This document shows positions 23,395 to 32,708 of a DNA stretch of 32,737 nucleotides, in pieces. This DNA comes from an uncultured Lachnospiraceae bacterium (GTDB taxonomy: Bacteria > Bacillota > Clostridia > Lachnospirales > Lachnospiraceae): NCBI GenBank assembly GCA_910578405.1, contig CAJTQO010000039.1, positions 1-32,737 on the forward strand, in the 5' to 3' direction. The notes under the pieces were generated by a model. That model did no database searches. It was not told where the DNA came from and saw only the letters and a program-made list of their open reading frames with translations. Position 1 is the first letter of the stretch. The number at the start of each line of letters is the position of its first letter. Made by a program: the position numbers and the translations under genes.

Positions 23395-24198
23395 TCAGTC
23401 TTCAAGCAAACCCTTCACAATCCGGTAAACCCCCTTATCCGTATAAGAAGGGCATACATTTTTGGCCGCCGCCTTGACTTCCTTTCTGGCATTCTCCACG
23501 GCATAGCTTTCCCCTGCCGCCTGCATCATGCCAATATCATTGTCATTATCGCCAAATGCCATTGTTTCTTCCTTCTTTATATGGAAATAGTCCTGGATAA
23601 ATTCTAAACCATGCCCCTTATCCACAGAAGCATCCATGAAATCCACCCATTCCTCCCCTGCCATACACACTTTTACCCGCTCTGTCCATGCCGGAATCAA
23701 CGTGCCTTCCCCCAGTTGGCGGATGCTGTCCTTCTGGTAAACGGCAATCTTTACAATGTCCGCCTTCTCTGCCAGCACGTCTTCCACCTGGCGGAACTTA
23801 TTATGGTAGCCGTACGTAAGCAAATCTATAAAATCCTTCTTTTTGCTTTCCACCAGGCTCCCTTCCGGCGTGGAAACCACCACATCACAAGTATCATAAT
23901 ACTGCCGCAACTGCTTCATTATCCCCTCTGCATATTCCCTTTTCATAGGCACAACCCGAATATCCTTCCCCTTATACCGTATGTGCGCCCCATTTTCCGC
24001 AAGGTAAACCAATTCCTCTTCCACCTCCCGGAATACGTTCCGAATGCTCCAATATTGCCTTCCGCTGGCAGCGCAAAACAGAATTCCCTGTTTTACGAGC
24101 TTCGGTATAGCCGCAACCATTTCCGGATACAAATCCGGCGTGGAGTCCGGAATCAATGTGCCGTCAATGTCGCTTGCAATCAGCTTTATCTCCTTCAT
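23395..24198 (-). CDS. Cof-type HAD-IIB hydrolase (second of two)
   Basis: The 267-residue protein has HAD motif I SDIDGTL with nucleophile Asp10, motif II CAASGRQ, a C2B cap and motif IV FGDNDNDIGMM. It is a full-length Cof-type phosphatase of unknown substrate, only distantly similar to the copy at 21984. AAGGTGG precedes the ATG at 24198. It follows maf by 89 bases on the same strand. Confidence 0.9.
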   Translation of the reverse strand: MKEIKLIASDIDGTLIPDSTPDLYPEMVAAIPKLVKQGILFCAASGRQYWSIRNVFREVEEELVYLAENGAHIRYKGKDIRVVPMKREYAEGIMKQLRQYYDTCDVVVSTPEGSLVESKKKDFIDLLTYGYHNKFRQVEDVLAEKADIVKIAVYQKDSIRQLGEGTLIPAWTERVKVCMAGEEWVDFMDASVDKGHGLEFIQDYFHIKKEETMAFGDNDNDIGMMQAAGESYAVENARKEVKAAAKNVCPSYTDKGVYRIVKGLLED

Positions 24199-24287
24199 GT
24201 TCCACCTTCCCGTTTATTTTCTCAAAACAAATTGGCGCCCTTTTCCCGCCTTCTTTCCCGCGCCTTGCGCATAAAGCCGCCTTTCTT

Positions 24288-24881
24288 TCAAATCAAAGAA
24301 AACCCGCATTTTTTCAATTCCTGGCACAGCCTGCCCACTGGCAGGCCCACTACGTTATTGTAATCCCCATTTATCCTTTCTATATGCGCGGCGCATCTGC
24401 CCTGGATTCCATAAGCCCCGGCCTTGTCCATCGGCTCCTTTGTCTCCACATAAGCCATAATTTCCTCCTGTGTCATCGGGTACATGGCTACATCCGTCTT
24501 TTCATAAAAAGAACTGCAAATTACCTGCCCGTCTTCCCGTTTCCCGCAAAGGGCCACTCCGGTATACACCTGGTGCATTCTGCCCTGCAGCAGCCGGAGC
24601 ATCCTGCAGGCGTCCGCTTCCTCTTCCGGCTTCCCCATAATGCATCCATCCAAAGAGACTACCGTATCCGCCCCCACCACAAGGAAATTCCTCTCCCCCT
24701 GCCTTTCCAGCCGCTCAAACACATCCTCCGCTTTCTGCAATGCCAGCTCCTGCACTGCTTCTTCCGGCAAGGTTTTGGTTATTTTCTCCTCTACTTTGCT
24801 TGGCGCCACTTCATATTCCAGTCCAATCTGTGTAAGCAGCTCCCGCCTTCTTGGCGACGCCGATGCCAATATTATGCGCAT
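24288..24881 (-). CDS. maf: Maf/YhdE-type nucleoside triphosphate pyrophosphatase
   Basis: The 197-residue protein has the Maf signature ASASPRRRELL (6-16), VVGADTVVSLDG with the catalytic Asp, GKPEEEADACRMLRLLQG and VYTGVALC, and a YGIQGRCAAHIERINGDYNN end. Maf proteins hydrolyse non-canonical or canonical dTTP/UTP/CTP to monophosphates and are linked to septum control. AGAGAGGG lies before the ATG at 24881. It lies between ppk and a HAD phosphatase gene. Confidence 0.93.
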   Translation of the reverse strand: MRIILASASPRRRELLTQIGLEYEVAPSKVEEKITKTLPEEAVQELALQKAEDVFERLERQGERNFLVVGADTVVSLDGCIMGKPEEEADACRMLRLLQGRMHQVYTGVALCGKREDGQVICSSFYEKTDVAMYPMTQEEIMAYVETKEPMDKAGAYGIQGRCAAHIERINGDYNNVVGLPVGRLCQELKKCGFSLI

Positions 24882-24947
24882 TTTTTCCCTCTCTTTTCCG
24901 GAACCGGTTTAAAATTCTTTCCTGTCAGACCTTTTCCAACGGTTCCT

Positions 24948-27098
24948 CTACTGGTGATGCGTTTCTGGGATAAAGACCCTTTCATTCACCTTTGTCTGGC
25001 TCATACGCGCCGCTTCCTTTGCCTCCAGTGAAAATTCCAACTGGGAATTATAAACCGGCTTCCCGCGTTTATCCACCTTTTCATACGTACCGTTGCTTTT
25101 CAGCACATGGGATTTCACCGTGTCTTTCAATTCCCCTTCCAGGATATGCATTACTTTTTCCTTCAAATCCGGCTGCTCCACCGGGAAGAGGATTTCCACA
25201 CGGCGTTCCAGATTCCTGGGCATCCAGTCCGCGCTGCCACAGTAAATCTCCGAAGCGCCGTCATTCTCAAAATAAAAAATCCTGCTATGCTCCAAATAAT
25301 TTCCTACAATGGAATGGACGCTGATATGCTCGCTAATACCGGGAATCCCTACTTTCAGACAGCAAATCCCACGGATAATCAGCTCAATCTTCACTCCAGC
25401 CGCGCTTGCTTCATATAATGCCGCAATCACATCCCGGTCACACAATGCGTTCATTTTCGCTATAATATGCGCCGGACGCCCAGCCTTAGCATGTCCCGTC
25501 TCCCTGGCAATCAGATACAGGAACTTATCTTTCAGCCAAAGGGGCGCCAGCGCCAGTTTGTTCCAGGAACGCGGCTCCGAATAGCCGGACAACATATTAA
25601 AGACTGCCGTGGCATCCTCTCCAATGGGCCTGCTGCTCGTAAACATCCCCACGTCCGTATAGAGCATAGCCGTTGCGTCATTATAATTTCCCGTTCCCAA
25701 ATGAACGTAACGCCGTATTCCATCCTCCTCCTTACGAACTACCAGCGTAATCTTGCTGTGGGTTTTTAACCCAACCAGCCCGTATATTACATGGCATCCG
25801 GCTTTTTCCAGCATCCTTGCCCACCCGATATTGTTTTCCTCATCAAAGCGCGCCTTTAATTCCACCAACACAGACACCTGCTTGCCGTTTTCCGCCGCTA
25901 ACGCCAAAGCGGCAATAATCGGGGAATTGCCGCTGACACGGTACAAAGTCTGTTTAATCGCCAGCACATCCGGGTCTTTTGCCGCCCGCCGGATGAACTC
26001 CACCACAGGCGCAAACGTCTGATAGGGATGATGAAGCAAAATATCATGCCTCCTGATTTCTTCAAAAATGTCACAGTCCTCGGAAAGTTCCGGCACAGGC
26101 TGAGGGGATGCATACCCTGACTCCTTCAAATGCCCAAACCCTTCCAGCCCGCACATTTTCATCAGATAAGTCAAATCCAGCGGGCCGTCAATCTGATATA
26201 TGTCCTCGTCCTTAATCTGCAGCTCATCCCGGATAACTTTTAACAGCCGCCTGTCTATGCCGCTCTCCACTTCCAGGCGGATTGCCTGCCCCCACTGCCG
26301 CTTTTTCAGCTTCTTCTCAATTTCCTTTAACAAATCCTCTGTTTCATCCTCTTCAATGGTAAAGTCCGCATTCCGCATAATACGGAACGGATAAGCGCAG
26401 ACAATATTATAATTCAGAAATAATTTGTCAATATTGCGTTCTACCAATTCCTCCAGCAGAATAATGACCTTTTCCCCTTTTTTCTCCGACGGAATGGGGA
26501 CAATCCTGGGCAATACGCTTGGCACCTGAACCGTGGCGAATTCCAGCTCTTCCTCCCCCTCCTTCTTTTTCACCAAAGCGCCGATGTTTAGCGATTTGTT
26601 CCGAATTAAAGGAAACGGCCTGGAAGAATCCACCGCCATAGGCGTCAGCACCGGATAAACGTTTTCCATAAAATAACGGTCTACATATTCAATTTCCTTT
26701 GCCGTCAAATCCTCATGCTGCTCAATGATACGCAGCCCGTTGCTTAACAAAAGCGGCACCAGCGACCTCTTGTATGTAGAATACTGGAGGTTCACCAGCT
26801 CATGGGTCGCCTTGTTGACCAACTCCCACTGCTCCACCGGTTTTAGCCCTGCGATATCCGGTTTCGTATATCCGGCATTCATCATATCCTTTAACGCCGC
26901 CACCCGCACCATGAAAAATTCATCCAGGTTGGAAGCCGTAATGCTTAAAAACTTCACCCTTTCCATCAATGGAATCTGCTTGTCCCGCGCCTCGCTTAAC
27001 ACCCTTTTGTTAAATAAAATCCAGCTCAATTCCCGGTTTGTATAATATTTGCTGTCGGTAAATTTCCCGGTTTCCTGTTTATCACTGTCTTTGCCCAT
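24948..27098 (-). CDS. ppk1: Polyphosphate kinase 1
   Basis: The 716-residue protein has the four-part PPK1 layout. The N domain has YYTNRELSWILFNKRVL and SNLDEFFMVR; the head domain has TPMAVDSSRPFPLI; two phospholipase-D-like catalytic domains follow, with LKTHSKITLV (His447, catalytic) and VHLGTGNYND (His466) and EIYCGSADWMPRNLERRVE. It reversibly makes polyphosphate from ATP at the membrane. The ATG at 27098 has GGGAGGAAGT upstream; an earlier in-frame start at 27119 adds seven residues. ppx ends 30 bases upstream, so synthesis and breakdown enzymes are co-transcribed, as in many bacteria. Confidence 0.96.
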   Translation of the reverse strand: MGKDSDKQETGKFTDSKYYTNRELSWILFNKRVLSEARDKQIPLMERVKFLSITASNLDEFFMVRVAALKDMMNAGYTKPDIAGLKPVEQWELVNKATHELVNLQYSTYKRSLVPLLLSNGLRIIEQHEDLTAKEIEYVDRYFMENVYPVLTPMAVDSSRPFPLIRNKSLNIGALVKKKEGEEELEFATVQVPSVLPRIVPIPSEKKGEKVIILLEELVERNIDKLFLNYNIVCAYPFRIMRNADFTIEEDETEDLLKEIEKKLKKRQWGQAIRLEVESGIDRRLLKVIRDELQIKDEDIYQIDGPLDLTYLMKMCGLEGFGHLKESGYASPQPVPELSEDCDIFEEIRRHDILLHHPYQTFAPVVEFIRRAAKDPDVLAIKQTLYRVSGNSPIIAALALAAENGKQVSVLVELKARFDEENNIGWARMLEKAGCHVIYGLVGLKTHSKITLVVRKEEDGIRRYVHLGTGNYNDATAMLYTDVGMFTSSRPIGEDATAVFNMLSGYSEPRSWNKLALAPLWLKDKFLYLIARETGHAKAGRPAHIIAKMNALCDRDVIAALYEASAAGVKIELIIRGICCLKVGIPGISEHISVHSIVGNYLEHSRIFYFENDGASEIYCGSADWMPRNLERRVEILFPVEQPDLKEKVMHILEGELKDTVKSHVLKSNGTYEKVDKRGKPVYNSQLEFSLEAKEAARMSQTKVNERVFIPETHHQ

Positions 27099-27128
27099 AC
27101 TTCCTCCCTTTCCACCCAATTTCCCTTC

Positions 27129-28667
27129 CTACAATGTCCTTTTTTGCTTAATCACCGGCCTGACGCTGTACACTTCCTCAAAAAACTCGGCCCGGTGGTT
27201 GAACATCCCCTTTTCCAAAGTAATATCCTCATTGGTTTCCACGGTAATGACCAATTCATTTTCCCTCAGCCTGGTCTTTACATTCTTAAACTTCTGTTTA
27301 TGACTCCTGTCCAATCCGTTGGCCACACGCAGGATGGCAGTCAATTTGGCAATCTTTAAATAGGATTCCTTATCCAGCATGGACTGCCTCCCCATATCAT
27401 CATAATATTCAAATTCCAAATGGTTATACTTCACCACATTCGCTACAATTTCCCGCTCAATGTGAGAAAGGCCAATGATTTCCGTAGCCATAATAATACT
27501 GTAAGAACATTCTCCCAAATTTACCAGACTGATGTATTTTCCACAGTCATGGAGCAAGGTGGCAATCCGCAGCAGCAGCCTGTCCCTTTCCCCCAACCCA
27601 TGAATCCGCTTCATGCTGTCATAAATCGTCAGAGCGATTTTCTCCAACGTTTCCCCCCGTTTCCGGCTGCCGCGGTAACGTTTGCTGATGTTTTGCGTAC
27701 AGGCAATGATATCCTGCTCAAAATTATGATTCGGCAGGATAATCTTATTCTTTTCCGCATATTCATAAGCGATGCCGTCACACAATGTGACGCCCGGCGC
27801 CCATAGCTGTTTGGCGTCCATCACCGCTATAATCCGCGACAGCAGCAAGTAGGAAATATACAATAAGATAACGCTCTCCTCTGGCATGTCAAAGGCATGT
27901 GTCAGCTCCTGGGGCGTTTTCTCCTGAAGCTGACGCATAAACTGATGGAACGCTTCCACTTCCACCTGTCCCGCCGTTTCCCCTGAGACAAATTTTTTCT
28001 GCATCAAATGGGATATATAATCATCCACCACAATAATATTTGTAATCTGCTTTTCCTTCAGATAAAGCTTTCTGAACACGGCAAGCTGGGAATCCACCAG
28101 CTCCCCAATCAACATCCCATACTGGGCGCGCCCCACATCCAAATGATTCAGATAATCCCGTATCCTCAAAACTCCCAGCCGCAGGTTCTGCGTGGAAATC
28201 AGCGTATCCTTGTCAAACAGGGAAAGCTGTATGCTTCCGCCTCCAATATCCACGATTGCCGTCCCTTTTTCAATCAACTGGTTAAAAGCCCCGCCTTTAA
28301 ACGCAATGGCCTTATAATCCAAAAACCGCTGTTCCAGGTTGCTGATTACCTCAATGCGTATCCCCGTCCTCTGCTGCACCTGATCCAGGATAATCGCCGT
28401 ATTTTCCGTTTCCCGTATGGCGCTGGTTCCGTAAGCCTTATACTCCGACGCCTTATAGGATTTCATAATCTGCGTATATTCATTCAGATAACGGCACAGC
28501 TCATCCACTCTGCCATAACTAATCTTCCCTGTGGCATAAGTGTCCATCCCCAGGTCAATATGATGCATAATATGGTCAATTTCCCGCATTCCCATCTTGG
28601 CGGATATTTCAAATATCTTCATCGAAAGTTCAAACGAACCCACATCAATCGCTGCAAACGTCTTCAT
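27129..28667 (-). CDS. ppx: Exopolyphosphatase Ppx/GppA with C-terminal HD domain
   Basis: The 512-residue protein begins with the actin-like Ppx/GppA fold: AAIDVGSFELSM (5-16), GTSAIRET (80-87) and VDIGGGSIQLSLF (139-151). It ends with an HD-type domain: LLHDCGKYIS (371-380) and VVKYNHLEFE near 411. Ppx removes terminal phosphates from polyphosphate, and GppA hydrolyses pppGpp; the HD-containing long form is common in Firmicutes. AGGGGTAGG precedes the ATG at 28667. It is immediately upstream of ppk1. Confidence 0.93.
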   Translation of the reverse strand: MKTFAAIDVGSFELSMKIFEISAKMGMREIDHIMHHIDLGMDTYATGKISYGRVDELCRYLNEYTQIMKSYKASEYKAYGTSAIRETENTAIILDQVQQRTGIRIEVISNLEQRFLDYKAIAFKGGAFNQLIEKGTAIVDIGGGSIQLSLFDKDTLISTQNLRLGVLRIRDYLNHLDVGRAQYGMLIGELVDSQLAVFRKLYLKEKQITNIIVVDDYISHLMQKKFVSGETAGQVEVEAFHQFMRQLQEKTPQELTHAFDMPEESVILLYISYLLLSRIIAVMDAKQLWAPGVTLCDGIAYEYAEKNKIILPNHNFEQDIIACTQNISKRYRGSRKRGETLEKIALTIYDSMKRIHGLGERDRLLLRIATLLHDCGKYISLVNLGECSYSIIMATEIIGLSHIEREIVANVVKYNHLEFEYYDDMGRQSMLDKESYLKIAKLTAILRVANGLDRSHKQKFKNVKTRLRENELVITVETNEDITLEKGMFNHRAEFFEEVYSVRPVIKQKRTL

Positions 28668-28890
28668 CCTACCCCTCTTCTCTCCCTTCCCTACTGCCTG
28701 TTTTCCACATACCCTCTCCTTACGCCTCTTTCACGGCTCTTTCCTTATGTCTTGCCGCATTTTTCCGCTGCCGCCCTGCCCGGCGCTAAAGCTTTTACAT
28801 CATCTGAAAAAGCGCGCCTTCCTGCCATTTCTCCAACCAACTGGATTTTGCAAGGTTTTTGCACCGCTTCCCTGCCGCAGCTATGTCTGC
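28668..28890. other. Gap between ppx and the DUF815 gene
   Basis: No established gene. A minus-strand 27-codon frame at 28828-28745 (MAGRRAFSDDVKALAPGRAA...) has GGAG six bases before its ATG, but it is too short to trust. No clear terminator or promoter is seen. Confidence 0.3.
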
Positions 28891-30192
28891 TCACAACCTC
28901 TGCTTTATTTTTCCATAATGGCCAAGGACATCATCCACAAACTGCTGCGCTGTGCGGCCCGAAAGCCCTCCGTGCGCCAGTTCCCATTTATTTGCCTCAA
29001 GCAGCAGTTCCTCTTGCGGCATGGCAACGCCATACCGCTGCGCCAGCGTCCTGACAATCTCCTGAAACTGATTCTTATCCGGGGCGCAAAAGAAAATGGT
29101 CACGCCAAACCGGGACGCCAGAGACAATTTCTCCTGCACCGTATCGCTGGAATGAAGCTGATCCCGCCGCCCCTCCTTATCCGCAAAACTTTCCTTAATC
29201 AAATGCCTGCGGTTGGAAGTCGCGTAAATCAGCACATTTTCCGGCTTTTTCTCCAGCCCGCCTTCAATCACCGCCTTTAAATACTTATATTCAATCTCAA
29301 AATCTTCAAAACTTAAATCGTCCATATAAATGATAAATTTGTAATTCCGGTTTTTAATTTGCGCAATAACATCATTTAAATACTGGAACTGGCTTTTATA
29401 AATCTCAATAATGCGCAGCCCTTTGTCATAATACTGGTTTGCAATGGCCTTGATGCTGGAAGACTTCCCTGTCCCCGCATCACCAAACAACAGACAGTTG
29501 TTAGCCCTCCTGCCTTCCACAAAAGCCTCCGTATTGTCTATCAGTTTCCGCTTCGGTATTTCGTATCCCACCAAATCATCCAGATGCACATGGGCAATGT
29601 TGCGTATCGGGACTATCTGCGCTCCCTGTTCGTCACGCACCACACGAAACGCTTTATGCAGGCCGAATTTACCCACGCCGTACTCTTTGTAAAATTCCGT
29701 TAAAGTCGCTTTCATTTCCTCCGGCGAACCGTCTAACGTAAACTTCACTGCCAAGTCACAAATCCGTTTACAGATACGGGCATTGTACATCCTGCCACCC
29801 TGTCCGCCGCCTTCATAGGAAAGCGCCATGGAAAAGCATTCCGCATCCAGCGTTTTCATCATATCCGTAAAATCATAATCATAAAACTCCTTAAAAATCA
29901 AAATATCATGCAGTACAGCTCGGTTTATCGTCCCTTCCACTTCTCCCCGTATCTCACAGGCCATGCTGTAGCTGTTCTCATTGTTTACCAAAAGGTTCGT
30001 CAGGTAACAATGCCACAAATTCCCATAAAATCCGTGATGTCCGGCCATTTCCAGCAGCTTGTGCATACAGGCAAACAAAAGGGCTTTCGCTTCCCCGGAA
30101 GTTTCCCTGTAATGCGCCATCAGCCATGCCATATCGTGAAGCAGCGCCCCGTCTTCCAAATCTCTATATACAATCAGTTCTTTTTCCCGCAT
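28891..30192 (-). CDS. DUF815 family AAA ATPase
   Basis: The 433-residue protein has an alpha-helical N-terminal half and a C-terminal AAA domain with Walker A FGDAGTGKSSS (236-246), Walker B KFIIYMDDLSFE, sensor-like LIYATSNRRHL and a late arginine-rich RRDQLHSSD region, ending in a lid domain (GGLSGRTAQQFVDDVLGHYG). This is the DUF815 (PF05673) group, whose role is not established. It is widespread in Clostridia. It lies upstream of ppx-ppk1 on the same strand, 223 bases away. The region 5' of it contains the strong stem-loop structures at 30263-30485. Confidence 0.9.
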   Translation of the reverse strand: MREKELIVYRDLEDGALLHDMAWLMAHYRETSGEAKALLFACMHKLLEMAGHHGFYGNLWHCYLTNLLVNNENSYSMACEIRGEVEGTINRAVLHDILIFKEFYDYDFTDMMKTLDAECFSMALSYEGGGQGGRMYNARICKRICDLAVKFTLDGSPEEMKATLTEFYKEYGVGKFGLHKAFRVVRDEQGAQIVPIRNIAHVHLDDLVGYEIPKRKLIDNTEAFVEGRRANNCLLFGDAGTGKSSSIKAIANQYYDKGLRIIEIYKSQFQYLNDVIAQIKNRNYKFIIYMDDLSFEDFEIEYKYLKAVIEGGLEKKPENVLIYATSNRRHLIKESFADKEGRRDQLHSSDTVQEKLSLASRFGVTIFFCAPDKNQFQEIVRTLAQRYGVAMPQEELLLEANKWELAHGGLSGRTAQQFVDDVLGHYGKIKQRL

Positions 30193-30262
30193 CTTCCGCC
30201 CCGCCTTACCTTTTCCTCTTCCTTCTTCCCCTATTCCCGTTTCTTTCCCCTTTTCTGCCTTC

Positions 30263-30302
30263 CCATCTATGGGGCTTAGAATTCATTGAGCCGCATAGAT
30301 GG
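30263..30302. repeat. Hairpin with alternative pairing, 5' of the DUF815 gene
   Basis: CCATCTATGGGGCT (30263-30276) pairs with AGCCGCATAGATGG (30289-30302), 13 of 14 positions, with a 12-base loop. On the minus strand, CGCATAGA (about 30327-30320) can pair instead with TCTATGCG inside the same arm, so two mutually exclusive stems are possible. Confidence 0.7.
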
Positions 30303-30372
30303 ACAAATTCCTATCTTCTATGCGCCTGCTTTGAGCGACGCTCCCAAAAAACCTGCGCACCAACTTTTTTGC

Positions 30373-30485
30373 GGTTCTTTCTATCCTTTGGGTATCTTCA
30401 TATTCTCAGGATTTGCTACAAGCCGTTAAATTGGCTTAGTAAAGCAAAACGAGAATGACGAGTTACCCAAACATCGGAAAGAACC
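30373..30485. repeat. 113-bp nested palindrome with five matched stem blocks
   Basis: On the minus strand the blocks GGTTCTTTC, GGGTA, ATTCTC, TTTGCT and AAGCC are followed in reverse order by GGCTT, AGCAAA, GAGAAT, TACCC and GAAAGAACC. All five pairs are perfectly complementary, separated by internal loops of 8/8, 7/7, 2/4 and 5/2 bases and closed by an 8-base loop. The structure lies exactly where the GNAT remnant loses similarity to its family. It could be a miniature inverted-repeat element or a structured RNA. Confidence 0.85.
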
Positions 30486-30703
30486 TTTCCCCTAAGCGTA
30501 CCGTCTACAATAACCCATCCGAAACGTAACTGCCGATTATCCCCGTTTATGTATCTCATAATAAAATGTCCAACGGTTCTGCTGTTCCCATCTTTTATCC
30601 ATTCTGCAATTGCCTGCGCATCGCAGCTTTTATATGGCAGTTCAACGATATGCCATTCCAAAAAGAGAGAATTTTCCATAAAACAACAATGCAAAGCAGG
30701 CAA
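30416..30703 (-). pseudogene. GNAT acetyltransferase remnant
   Basis: The open frame (TTG start at 30703, eight bases after the pheA stop, no good ribosome binding site) reads AIAEWIKDGNSRTVGHFIMR and RQLRFGWVIVDGTLRGK, the centre of a GNAT domain up to the acetyl-CoA-binding R-G-K. It then runs into the nested palindrome and stops after VLSDVWVTRHSRF and so on. The second half of the acetyl-CoA site and the C-terminus are missing, and the N-terminus also looks incomplete. Non-functional as an enzyme. Confidence 0.75.
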
Positions 30704-30711
30704 ATATGTCT

Positions 30712-31839
30712 TCAGTAATTCCCCAATATCCGCATTTCCCTGGCTTCGTCACGCAGTCCGCGCAGCGCATTTTTCACTGCGCTGTCTGCCAGGTTTCCGT
30801 CAAAATCAATAAAAAAGCGGTATTCCCAATTCCTGTCCTCCAAAGGGCGGCTTTCTATTTTATTCATATTCAGGTTATTGTAAATAAAATGGGACAGCAT
30901 ATGGTAAAGGGAGCCGCTCTTATGAGGCACTTCAAAACATATGCTTACTTTCTTTGCGTCCTTACGGAAAATCCTCTGGTTCGTCACCACAATAAAGCGT
31001 GTGGAATTCACATCGGACTGGTTCACGCCTTTTTCCAAAATTTCCAGCCCATAAGTTTCCGCCGCATGGGCGCTGGCAATGGCCGCCTGCGTCCGGTCCC
31101 CGTCCTCCGCTACCTTCTTTGCGGCAAACGCATTATTGTTCATGCTAATCTGTTTCCAGGAAGCGTGTCCCTGCAAAAATTTTGCGCTCTGCATCAAAGA
31201 CTGTGGATGGGAATACAATGTCTTTATCTCCTCCCGCTTTGTTCCGGGCAGCGCCATAAGGCAATGCTCAATGCGCAAAATCTGCTCTCCCACAATATAG
31301 TTTTCAAATTCCACCAGCATATCATAAATTTCATTTACAATCCCCGCGGTGGAATTTTCAATGGGCAGCACCGCAAAATCCGCGCTTCCTTCGTCAATGG
31401 CAATCATCGCGTCCCGGAACGTATCTACATGGAAGCTGTTCACTCCTTTCCCAAAATACCGCTCCATCGCCATCTGGGTATAAGCGCCTTCCGCTCCTGG
31501 GCAGACCACACGCGCCTTTTCTGTTTCTAGCCTGTCCACTCCAATAAACGGGAGCCTGCCGTCCGCCCCTTTCTCGTTTAACATCTTATACTGCAGTTTC
31601 CGGCTCATGGACATAATCTGCTCAAATAATTCCGCAATCCCATGGCGGTTGAATTCATCCTGCGCCATAGCCTGCACAGCCTGCAGCTTCGCCTCCTCCC
31701 GCTCCTTGTCAAAGACCTTTTTTCCTGTCTCAATCTTATATTCCGCCACCTGCCTGGATACATCCATCCGTTTCTCATACAACCCGACAATCTGTCGGTC
31801 TATTTCATCAATCCGTTCTCTCAATTCCGTTAAATCCAT
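30712..31839 (-). CDS. pheA: Bifunctional chorismate mutase / prephenate dehydratase
   Basis: The 375-residue P-protein has three parts. An AroQ-type chorismate mutase (1-85) has LRERIDEIDRQIVGLYEKR and VAEYKIETGKKVFD. A prephenate dehydratase (about 109-285) has GAEGAYTQMA, VLPIENSTAGIV and the NSTRFIVV motif. A C-terminal ACT domain (about 298-375) with the ESRP motif probably binds phenylalanine for feedback control. It converts chorismate to phenylpyruvate. GGAAGGACAGG precedes the ATG at 31839, and a near-consensus promoter lies at 31914-31942. No T-box is seen, so control is probably by feedback. Confidence 0.96.
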   Translation of the reverse strand: MDLTELRERIDEIDRQIVGLYEKRMDVSRQVAEYKIETGKKVFDKEREEAKLQAVQAMAQDEFNRHGIAELFEQIMSMSRKLQYKMLNEKGADGRLPFIGVDRLETEKARVVCPGAEGAYTQMAMERYFGKGVNSFHVDTFRDAMIAIDEGSADFAVLPIENSTAGIVNEIYDMLVEFENYIVGEQILRIEHCLMALPGTKREEIKTLYSHPQSLMQSAKFLQGHASWKQISMNNNAFAAKKVAEDGDRTQAAIASAHAAETYGLEILEKGVNQSDVNSTRFIVVTNQRIFRKDAKKVSICFEVPHKSGSLYHMLSHFIYNNLNMNKIESRPLEDRNWEYRFFIDFDGNLADSAVKNALRGLRDEAREMRILGNY

Positions 31840-31913
31840 GCCTGTCCTTCCTTCTATATCCTGTTTTATGCTTTTCCATACCGGCGCCGCTGCCTGTATT
31901 CTCTTCTAATCAT

Positions 31914-31942
31914 ATTTTAATCATTGCGCCTAAACCTGTCAA
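31914..31942 (-). promoter_or_regulatory. pheA promoter
   Basis: On the minus strand a perfect TTGACA (31942-31937), a 17-bp spacer and TAAAAT (31919-31914). Nearly the same elements as the trp T-box promoter. It sits just after the end of the YARHG gene. Confidence 0.8.
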
Positions 31943-31961
31943 ATAATTCTGTTTTTTTGCT

Positions 31962-32708
31962 TTACCAATCATCCATACTGCTTAACAGTTCCAGATTTGC
32001 CTTTTCATATTCATTAAACACTCCGTCGTCAAAGTCTGCCGGGGCTGTGGTAGGCGTATACCAAATACAGCCCATAAAATAATTGTATAAATCCTCGTTT
32101 TGGAAAATATACCCATGCCTGGCATAAATCTCATTTTTCGCCAAATGGATTACCAACGGCGGCTCGTCCGCCAATTCATCCCTGGAGAGGTATCTTTGGT
32201 CTGTCTCATATAATGGCTCTGTCCGGCAGGCAATATCTCTCACCTCCCGGACATTCTCCCAGTAATCTCCTATCTCACTGCAGTAGGCGCTTCTTTGATA
32301 ATAAGGCATCCTTTCTTCCAGCAACGCCATCCCATCGTCTTGCGGCATATTTTCCACGCTGCCTTCATTTACACTCTCTGTTTCATCAAAAGCGCCGCCT
32401 TCTTGCTCCATCCCTGCATATTCTGCACGCAAAATCCCGGCCAGGCCATCCTCTTCCTCTCCTGCCCCGGCGCCTGCGCCTCTTTCCCTGACGCCTTCCT
32501 CTGTCGCGGCTTCCTCCGTCAGCCCATAATCCAAGCCCTCACTCTCTGCATGTCCAGGCGCTGTTTCCTTGCCGTTGGCCTCGTTTCCGTCCTCTGTATG
32601 CCGTTTTGCCTCTCCTGCCTCTCGCGGCGCGGCAGCGCCGCAAGCCATCCATCCGGCGCATAACAACGCCCCTATCCCATAGGCCATGGCTCTTCCCAAT
32701 CTTTTCAT
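31962..32708 (-). CDS. YARHG-domain envelope protein
   Basis: The 248-residue protein has a basic N-terminus and one hydrophobic segment (about 6-23, AMAYGIGALLCAGWMACG), a signal peptide or poor lipobox with Cys at residue 23. A long low-complexity stretch rich in Glu, Gly and Ala (about 25-130) follows, probably an extended spacer. The C-terminal domain has HLAKNEIYARHGYIF and NYFMGCIWYTP, the YARHG domain, often found on secreted or membrane-anchored Firmicute proteins; its function is unknown. An AGGGGGTGG ribosome binding site supports the ATG at 32708, with GTG at 32714 as alternative. Confidence 0.85.
   Translation of the reverse strand: MKRLGRAMAYGIGALLCAGWMACGAAAPREAGEAKRHTEDGNEANGKETAPGHAESEGLDYGLTEEAATEEGVRERGAGAGAGEEEDGLAGILRAEYAGMEQEGGAFDETESVNEGSVENMPQDDGMALLEERMPYYQRSAYCSEIGDYWENVREVRDIACRTEPLYETDQRYLSRDELADEPPLVIHLAKNEIYARHGYIFQNEDLYNYFMGCIWYTPTTAPADFDDGVFNEYEKANLELLSSMDDW

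Noticed and set aside
28008..29054. 348-codon plus-strand open frame opposite ppx and the DUF815 gene
   Set aside because: It overlaps the antisense of two conserved genes and has no recognisable family.
30373..30485. Integron attC site
   Set aside because: The nested stem layout is similar, but the expected core-site sequence pattern at the ends is not seen and there is no integron integrase.
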